From contig JAFEVB010000036.1 in the NCBI GenBank assembly GCA_032629725.1, forward strand, positions 1,426,001 to 1,490,000: a stretch of DNA of 64,000 nucleotides, written 5' to 3'. Each line of letters opens with the position of its first letter. Position 1 is the stretch's first letter. A program made the translations under genes and the position numbers. The notes under the pieces were generated by a model. That model made no database searches and was not told the origin of the DNA. It saw only the letters and a program-made list of their open reading frames with translations. Positions 57,985 to 64,000 of this stretch are shown here, piece after piece. The stretch comes from Gremmenia infestans. Lineage: Eukaryota > Ascomycota > Leotiomycetes > Helotiales > Hamatocanthoscyphaceae.

Positions 57985-59169
57985 GGCTAAAAGTGCAAGA
58001 AGACGCAATCCCTTGAGGGGGGATGAACAAAAGGCAATCAGCTCAAGATATTGCTTCAATTATCTTGAACTTGACGAAGAAGGTAGTCTCATTGCTTCAA
58101 TGTTCATTCTTAAAAGGGGGAAGGGACATTAAGTGGTGGCCATAGTCTGAACTGCCCGATCGAGATAATCAAAGGATTCGAAAGCCGTGTAAGCTTCATG
58201 TTTCTAAAGTTTACAAATTTGGATCATGCATCGATACTCAAATTCTAGAGATTGGAAGCTCGTGAGAGTCAGCTTTCACTAATGTAACTCGAGTTGTATC
58301 GGCGGATGGATAAAGCGGCATTTCTTATAATCGACATTTATTGTCTTTACGTCAAGTGGTTATAAGTCAGTGCCGCTGAGCGTAGGGTTTAGCGAGCAAC
58401 CCCTATTTGTTCAGGGATACGGGCCCCCTGCAATCTCAGTGGGTCTTAGCGACATCGAGATCTCCCCAAGGGCTCGCCTCTACTGACTGAGTCTTGGTTG
58501 CTGGGTCGCCATTCGTCAACGAATTTAAGTGTGGTTATGTACCTTTTACGGGAAAGCTTATCAGAGTTTCTGCGATCTTTGACATAAATGATCCACTTGG
58601 GAGGAAATCATTCGTTCTTTCAATAACCCAGAAAATCCTACTGGGCAGTGCCGCCAAGGCGCATTTCCAACAACGCCGCCGCGGGGGCTATGCACGTTCT
58701 CTAGCCTGAGGCCGCGACCCTTAACACATCCCACTTCATCCCACCTCTCAACTTTCTTACATTTCAGACTTGGCAAGCTCATCTTTGTACAACTTCGGCT
58801 TCAGGAGATTCACGATTCCTATCCGCCCCTCGCCTGGAGCAAAGATATATGTGTGTCTATTAGGGTCTGGTGTCTGACCCTTCGCTTCATTTCGAGTGAG
58901 AGCAACGAGACTCGTGGTTATCGGAATTTCAAGAGTAGACCATACTGGTAGATACTGTAAACTGCCTACCTACGCACGTCAACTAAAACCGTACCAAGAT
59001 CTACTATAACGATTCTTTGAACTTTTGGCTTCCGGAATACTCCAAACATCTGCTCATCTACTCAAACCCTTCGAGCTCCCAGGGATGCTCGAACGGCCGG
59101 GGAAGATATCTTCAAACAACACACCTAGAGTTCCTAGCTACTGACTCGTATTCTCCTCTATTCCTCACC
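57985..59169. other. Intergenic region
   Basis: About 1.2 kb; short frames only, no recognised gene or RNA. Confidence 0.45.
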
Positions 59170-60231
59170 ATGAGATTCTCGGTGGTCCTAGCGATCTTCA
59201 TCACCGGCCTAGGCACGACTATTGCCGAGCCTCTTGTGACACCAACCCAATGTGACAGTATCTCCAAATATTCTGTCGAGGTTAGTGAGACTAAACCTTC
59301 CGTTGATCTATTCTGACCGCACACAGTGGTTCGAGCAAAATACAAAACCAGAGTGGCGGTTTACGTCTCTTGATTCCAACGCACTGTTCTACTCCCAGGG
59401 TCTCTCTGCTAAAGCGAAGCAATTCGCGAGACAAGCTGCGAAAGTCACAATATGGGTAAGTCGTGTCCGCGCCCAACACCTTGTTTATACCTTTACTTGA
59501 TTTGCGCCCAACTAATTCAAGCTCTCCCAAATAGGATATCTGGCCATGTGAGAATTATCAGAACCATCAAACGAGGAATAACCCATTATGGTGCATCATG
59601 TCGGATCCGACGCAGGAAAAAGCTTACTTTGAGAACATGTCGGCAGCTTTCGCCAAAAAGGCTGCGAAAATTGCCACTGTCATGCATAATGATATCAACA
59701 ACCCACCCATATGGGGGATCTGGAAGAGGATAGAATTTGAGGTGCTTAGAAGATCGGGGTTGGTTGATCAAGTGAGCTTTCATTTTTTGCCATATATATG
59801 GCCCTGTAAGTAGAATGCTTACTGACAATTTAACTTATAGATTATTGCCATTGATGCGAGAGATGTCGGGAATCAGAAAGTCGAATGGCCGTTTGACCTG
59901 ATGCTCGATTCGGCACAGAAAATCCTGTACGGAAGGGATGAAGAACTGGAGAAGAGATGGGGAGAGGTCTGTCCTTTGATAATAGTTGATTCTAAGCATA
60001 TACTATCATGATGCGACGACTTCAAAATAGGAACAAACACTTATGATCATATAAATTTCTCGGGATTATCACTAGTGCCTGGCTGTTTTGCTTGGATGGC
60101 ATCACTTGATTGCCTAATGTCACAAACAGGGAAGATGTGGGGATATTTTGATTTCCATTGAGGTTCACATAAGCACTCGAGACGAAAGACCAACATACCG
60201 GTCTATTGTCCATGTAGCTCTAAAGAGATAA
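59170..60231 (+). CDS. Small secreted protein, unknown function
   Basis: A 234-residue protein predicted from five exons: 59170-59280, 59327-59455, 59535-59771, 59841-59966 and 60130-60231. All junctions are phase 0 with GT-AG ends. It starts with a clear signal peptide, MRFSVVLAIFITGLGTTIA. The mature part is soluble, with WFEQNTKPEWRF, DIWPCENYQNHQTRNNPLWC and EWPFDLMLDSAQKILYG, and ends EVHISTRDERPTYR...VALKR. Only about five Cys are present, so it is not a classic Cys-rich effector. No domain is recognised. The last exon is less certain: reading through the final donor would stop at about 60012 after HILS. Location near the repeat island makes an effector role conceivable. Confidence 0.65.
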
Positions 60232-61372
60232 CGCCAGACTCGTCAACCAATATTCAATCGGCCCTTAGACAAGGCTAGTCAAATAACCGAAGCCGGAAAA
60301 GGGGCCCGGGGGGTGGGATTCCGCGGCGGCAAGCAACATTAGGTTCACATCCTTGCTGTGTTGTATTGCCGCGGAAGTGGCTACTCACAGATGAATACAA
60401 GGGTCTGCGATCTCCTATCTGAAGATAAAGTAGTTCCCGGCGGTAGATAAATAATCCCCAGTGGGTAATGGCTTCCACCCTCGGCTTGTTGCTCAGCCCC
60501 GCCTCTCCCTCGACTTTTAAGTATGGAATTCATCTAGAAGGAGTCTTGCATTTGGCGATACACAAAGCATGCACTTTCCCTTGATCTGGGAAACCCAATG
60601 ACAGGACAGTGTTACCAAGCAGTTGGCAGCTGGCACGGTCAAATTTTAGATTTGAACGGTTACACTGCATGCGAACGGATTGTTTCTTGAACTTGGGACA
60701 GGACAGATCCTGCATAGTCCCGCTAGCTGCACAGTTTGCAAGGGGAGAGAAAGGTATACCGACATCATCTAGAAACGTTCCAAGATCGAGACAAGATCCT
60801 GCACGAATACATATGTTCTATAGCTGCAAAGGAAACGGGAAACGACAGGCGGGCATCATGCAGCACAGCCGAAATCCAAAGTCCTGTTGTTTGGGTACAG
60901 GTACAGTACTCGATGAATTAGGTCATCTGGGTCATGCCGCGAGTATACTCGTACTTGTCTATCACATATAATTGAGAGTTGCAAGCTTGGAAAATATACA
61001 CCCAATAAGTGGACACGATTGGCTGTACAACTCATGCTCAACCCGTTTTTCATCTATCATAGTCATACTTCGTAATTTTACACCAGTGCACTCACTCTGG
61101 AGTGTACCAATCATGAAGCTCTGTCCAACACAATCGTCAAACTTAATACTAGGACGAACAAACCAAAGGCCCTCAAATGTCTCGGGAAGTCGTGGCAACC
61201 ACATCTCAAGCAAACCTCTTGTCTCTTCCCCTTTCCTAAATGCCAATGAGTTAGAACACAGACCCAGATCTACATATATGTAGTTCCCTCTCTCTAAGAC
61301 CTTTAACTTCAGCAGACCTCTCATCTCCTCAGTAAACATATACACGTTTCCTAGCTACACAACTCATACACA
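60232..61372. other. Intergenic region
   Basis: About 1.1 kb; minus-strand frame 60962-61345 has no recognised domain and overlaps the next gene's promoter. No gene called. Confidence 0.45.
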
Positions 61373-62013
61373 ATGCATCTCTTCACTCCACTCATCCTAG
61401 CCCTCCTGCCCTTCTCCCTCGCTATTCCATTTTCTGTACGTCATTCCCCTCCACGCCCTCTTGATAACACCCACTAACCCCTTAGCAGCCCCCTACCCCA
61501 TCACAAGCCACTTTGCCAGAACCCGACCATCCTCTCTCCTCCGTCGACTCTAGCACGCAAAGCGGAAATGGAGACGGCGGCAGTATACGTATTCGCCAGA
61601 TAAAGGGAGAATACCCACCTGATGAACCACACCACGGCTGGCATATCACAGACGGTCCACCAATTCGCCGTTCCGAGGGGGTTTGCGAAGAGGAAAGTCC
61701 CAGTCCCGACTCTGGATACGGAGGAGATGGTGCTTCGAGTGATGATGGTAGTGATGCTGGTTCAGCAAGAGGTGCAGGAGATCCGGTTGCTGGAATTCCG
61801 GTTGCGAGAGGCGTGTTTGGAGGGCTGGATAAACGACGAGGTCCTTTAGAAGGGTTGAGTAGTGGAACTGGAGTTGCGGCGCCTGCGGGGAGTTTGTTGG
61901 ATTCTGTGCCTTTTTTGGAACTGCTGCTGGGGCGCGCATTTGGTGTGGTTGAGAGTGGGATTATGTCGCCTGAGGTTGATGGCGGGCGTGGACTGCCGGA
62001 AAGGGCTGGGTGA
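61373..62013 (+). CDS. Small secreted Gly/Ser/Pro-rich protein, unknown function
   Basis: A 195-residue protein in two exons, 61373-61435 and 61489-62013 (GTACGT donor, CAG acceptor, phase 0). Exon 1 encodes exactly a signal peptide, MHLFTPLILALLPFSLAIPF, so exon 1 supplies secretion alone. The mature part is low-complexity: PLSSVDSSTQSGNGDGGS, PPDEPHHGWHITDGPP, then a Gly/Asp/Ser stretch (SGYGGDGASSDDGSDAGSAR), and ends with LLDSVPFLELLLGRAFGVV and GGRGLPERAG. No Cys pattern or enzyme motif is seen. It is convergent with the sulfite-oxidase-type gene. Confidence 0.6.
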
Positions 62014-62544
62014 GGTGATATGTGTGACAAAAAGAAAGGGTGGCAGGTTGATGTTGGCGTTTGGTTTGGTCTGTTGTTCATTTTTAGGGCGGGTAATCGG
62101 AAGTGAGGACAAGACAGCGGCAATTTGCTTCTGGAATAAAAGCATGATCTTTGAGTGTTACCTGTCATTTGGGGTTGGTGTTACTGTTGCAATAGATCTG
62201 ATTTTTCAGGAATCTGGGGTACATATTTATGAGACAGTACGGGCCTGGCCCAATACTTTGGAGTTCAATGAACTGTGAAAGTTACAGTTTGAGTTACCAT
62301 GCATTCGGCCCGGTAGTGTACATGTCTCGGGAGCTTGACTTGACTTGAAGTACTTAGAATCATGGCATTCGGGGATGAACTTCTCTAGATAAGTCTCAAT
62401 CTTTCAATGAGCGAACTTCAAGAGACTTCGTTTTACAACGTGAAGTACCAATAGTTGCTATAAACACTAAATATATATCGAGATGCCATTAGAGATTCCT
62501 CAAGTGCAGTTCATCAAGGTTCAAGCTACTCAACATGCGCCGGC
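62014..62544. other. Intergenic between convergent genes
   Basis: Shared 3' space; nothing seen. Confidence 0.5.
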
Positions 62545-64000
62545 CTATTCCAGGGGATCCCGACCACCTCTATTTTCCATCTCACTTAGATATTTCTCCT
62601 CATCCTCCAAGTCATCTTCTCCGGGATGTGTAATCGGCAGAAAAGGGACACCTAGATCTTCAAATTTCTTCAGCCGGGCAGCTGTGTTTGGTCGACTTTT
62701 GTTTATGCTAAAGACCTTGATTCGATGGCACGATGAAGTGACGTGAAGATCCCAGTTCCTGTTCTGTCAGTATAGTCCTCAAAGGGGCGGGGAAGCTTAC
62801 CAAGTAGACCTGACAAACGTTGGCTGAGTATTCAGGGAATTATCCCAACACCTCACTACTAATTCCAACCAACCCTCTGCATCAACTGGTAGATCAATCT
62901 CCCACAGTCTCCAAGCATGGTAATACTTTTCCGACAAGTTCTGATACGGAACCTCATACCAGATACTTCCTCCATCACCACTAACCTCGACTCTGACAGG
63001 CCAATGCCCTCCTCCTGAATACGCCCATCCTCTCAACTTAATCGTACCTTCGTGGATAATCTGATCCAAATCCAGGGGAGTCATAATAGCAGAACTAACC
63101 GGCATGTCCTGAATACTAAACCCCGAAGAATACGTTGCATTATGCTTCCCAACCTGCGAATTATAATAGAGATACTCCTTCTGCTGTACCGGCCCCATAG
63201 ACGGATCAGAAATGACATTAATCCTCGTCAACCACTTGCAAGACCTCGCGCCAATATAGCCGAAAACTACAGCGCGCAACGGGAAGCCGTGTATTTTGGG
63301 CAACGGTTCACCATTCATTTCCCATGCTAGTAGCACTTCGTTGATCTTGACTTTTCGCCAGGGTACGGAGACAGCATAGTTGTAGACTTCGCCTTTTTTA
63401 AAGTAGGTGTCTGCGCCGAGGAACTCGAGGTGCAGGGCTGCGGAGGGGTCCTTGAGGCCACCGCAGTATTTTATTACTTTCTTGAGGGAGACACCAGTCC
63501 ATTTAGCGGTTCCAATAGCACCTTCTCCCCACTGTGCAAGGTTAACAGAAATATATGTATAAGAGAAGTGTACTTACAGGGGCATTGATCAGCTCGTCTC
63601 CGTCGCCGGGATACTCACGGATTTGCTCAATTCTTCTAGTTCCCGAACACTGAATTGTCACGGTAGTGCTTTGTCTCGGGAAGAGAGCCTCGTTCTTCAA
63701 TTCTGCCATAGTGATTCGTTTCGGCGTATTGACGAGTCCCGCGACGTCGAAGAAATACGCATCTTCGTCAATCTCCGGGATACCGCCGTGATTTCGGACG
63801 AAGTGATCTTCGTTTCTCGTGATGGCGGTCTCAACCAGACGTCCCTTTATAAGAATTAGATTAGTTGGTTACAGAAAAGAATTAAAGTGTGGATATACTT
63901 TCGGGGGTTCTCCGTTGTAGGGGAACTGTAGAACGTGAATCATGTCAGGACTTTTCTCTTTCTCCACGAACAACCAACTCTCAGCTGGTATGTCCTTAGT
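62545..64000 (-). CDS. Sulfite oxidase-type molybdoenzyme, 3' part (5' end outside window)
   Basis: C-terminal part of a eukaryotic molybdopterin oxidoreductase of the sulfite oxidase/nitrate reductase fold. Visible exons: 64000-63899, 63844-63578, 63531-62801 and 62758-62545 (phases 0, 0, 2). The Mo-coordinating Cys lies in VTIQCSGTRRIEQI. WGEGAIGTAKWTGVSLKKVI and VLLAWEMNGEPLPKIHGFPL, then GYIGARSCKWLTRI, mark the cofactor domain. The dimerisation domain follows (IHEGTIKLRGWAYSGGGHWP, then FVRSTWNWDLHVTSSCHRIK). No cytochrome b5 or FAD domain follows, which favours a sulfite oxidase over nitrate reductase. A charged tail (EDDLEDEEKYLSEMENRGG) is extra. The final intron makes the last exon easy to miss. 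Confidence 0.85.

Noticed and set aside
60962..61345. 127-codon minus-strand frame
   Set aside because: No recognisable domain, overlaps the promoter of the secreted-protein gene, and has no splice or codon-use support.

Overview
This window comes from a filamentous ascomycete (Pezizomycotina). The genes have short spliceosomal introns (about 45-165 nt) with GTAAGT- or GTATGT-type donors. They include a Zn2Cys6 regulator of the FacB/Cat8 type, and a 20 kb AT-rich block shows the C-to-T/G-to-A decay expected from repeat-induced point mutation (RIP). A leotiomycete-like fungus would fit, but the sequence alone does not settle the class. Gene models below were spliced by hand by matching intron phase and family signatures.

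Left arm (1-32 kb) is ordinary gene-dense euchromatin. In order: the 3' part of nucleoporin Nup85; a mitochondrial carrier (-); a GT8 glycosyltransferase (+); ribosomal protein eL22 (-); a Pmp3-type membrane proteolipid (-); a YchF-like GTPase related to yeast YGR210C (+) with a 10-nt micro-exon; a small mitochondrial-type hypothetical (-); the acetate/gluconeogenesis activator FacB/Cat8 (-), with CreA-like sites and two G-quadruplex-capable tracts upstream; a SET-domain lysine methyltransferase (-); a disordered hypothetical (-); a Pgc1-like glycerophosphodiester phosphodiesterase (-); a 3 kb stretch holding only gene debris; a flavin amine oxidase (-); an endonuclease III/NTH1 DNA glycosylase (+); and an amino-acid permease (-).

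Middle (33.1-53.7 kb) is a RIP-degraded transposon island. It is a three-deep nest of Ty3/gypsy chromodomain retrotransposons. Element B (+, 6,565 bp, 484-bp LTRs) sits inside the reverse transcriptase of element A (-, 6,464 bp once B is removed, 432-bp LTRs). A sits in the leader of element C (+, 6,465 bp once A is removed, 433-bp LTRs). Two 5-bp target-site duplications (CTAAA, TATAG) confirm the order. All three elements carry an antisense open frame of about 180 codons between the chromodomain and the 3' LTR. It keeps Cys-rich segments, and I could not assign it to a known retrotransposon protein. LTR fragments and an unidentified repeat remnant flank the nest.

Right arm (53.7-64 kb) starts with an intact mitochondrial beta-ketoacyl-ACP synthase (CEM1-like). 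Two decayed genes follow: an ankyrin-repeat gene and a secreted protein, each with stops and frameshifts. Then come two intact small secreted proteins of unknown function and the 3' part of a sulfite-oxidase-type molybdoenzyme. Decay and secreted proteins next to the AT-rich island fit a compartmentalised ('two-speed') genome; that reading is inference.
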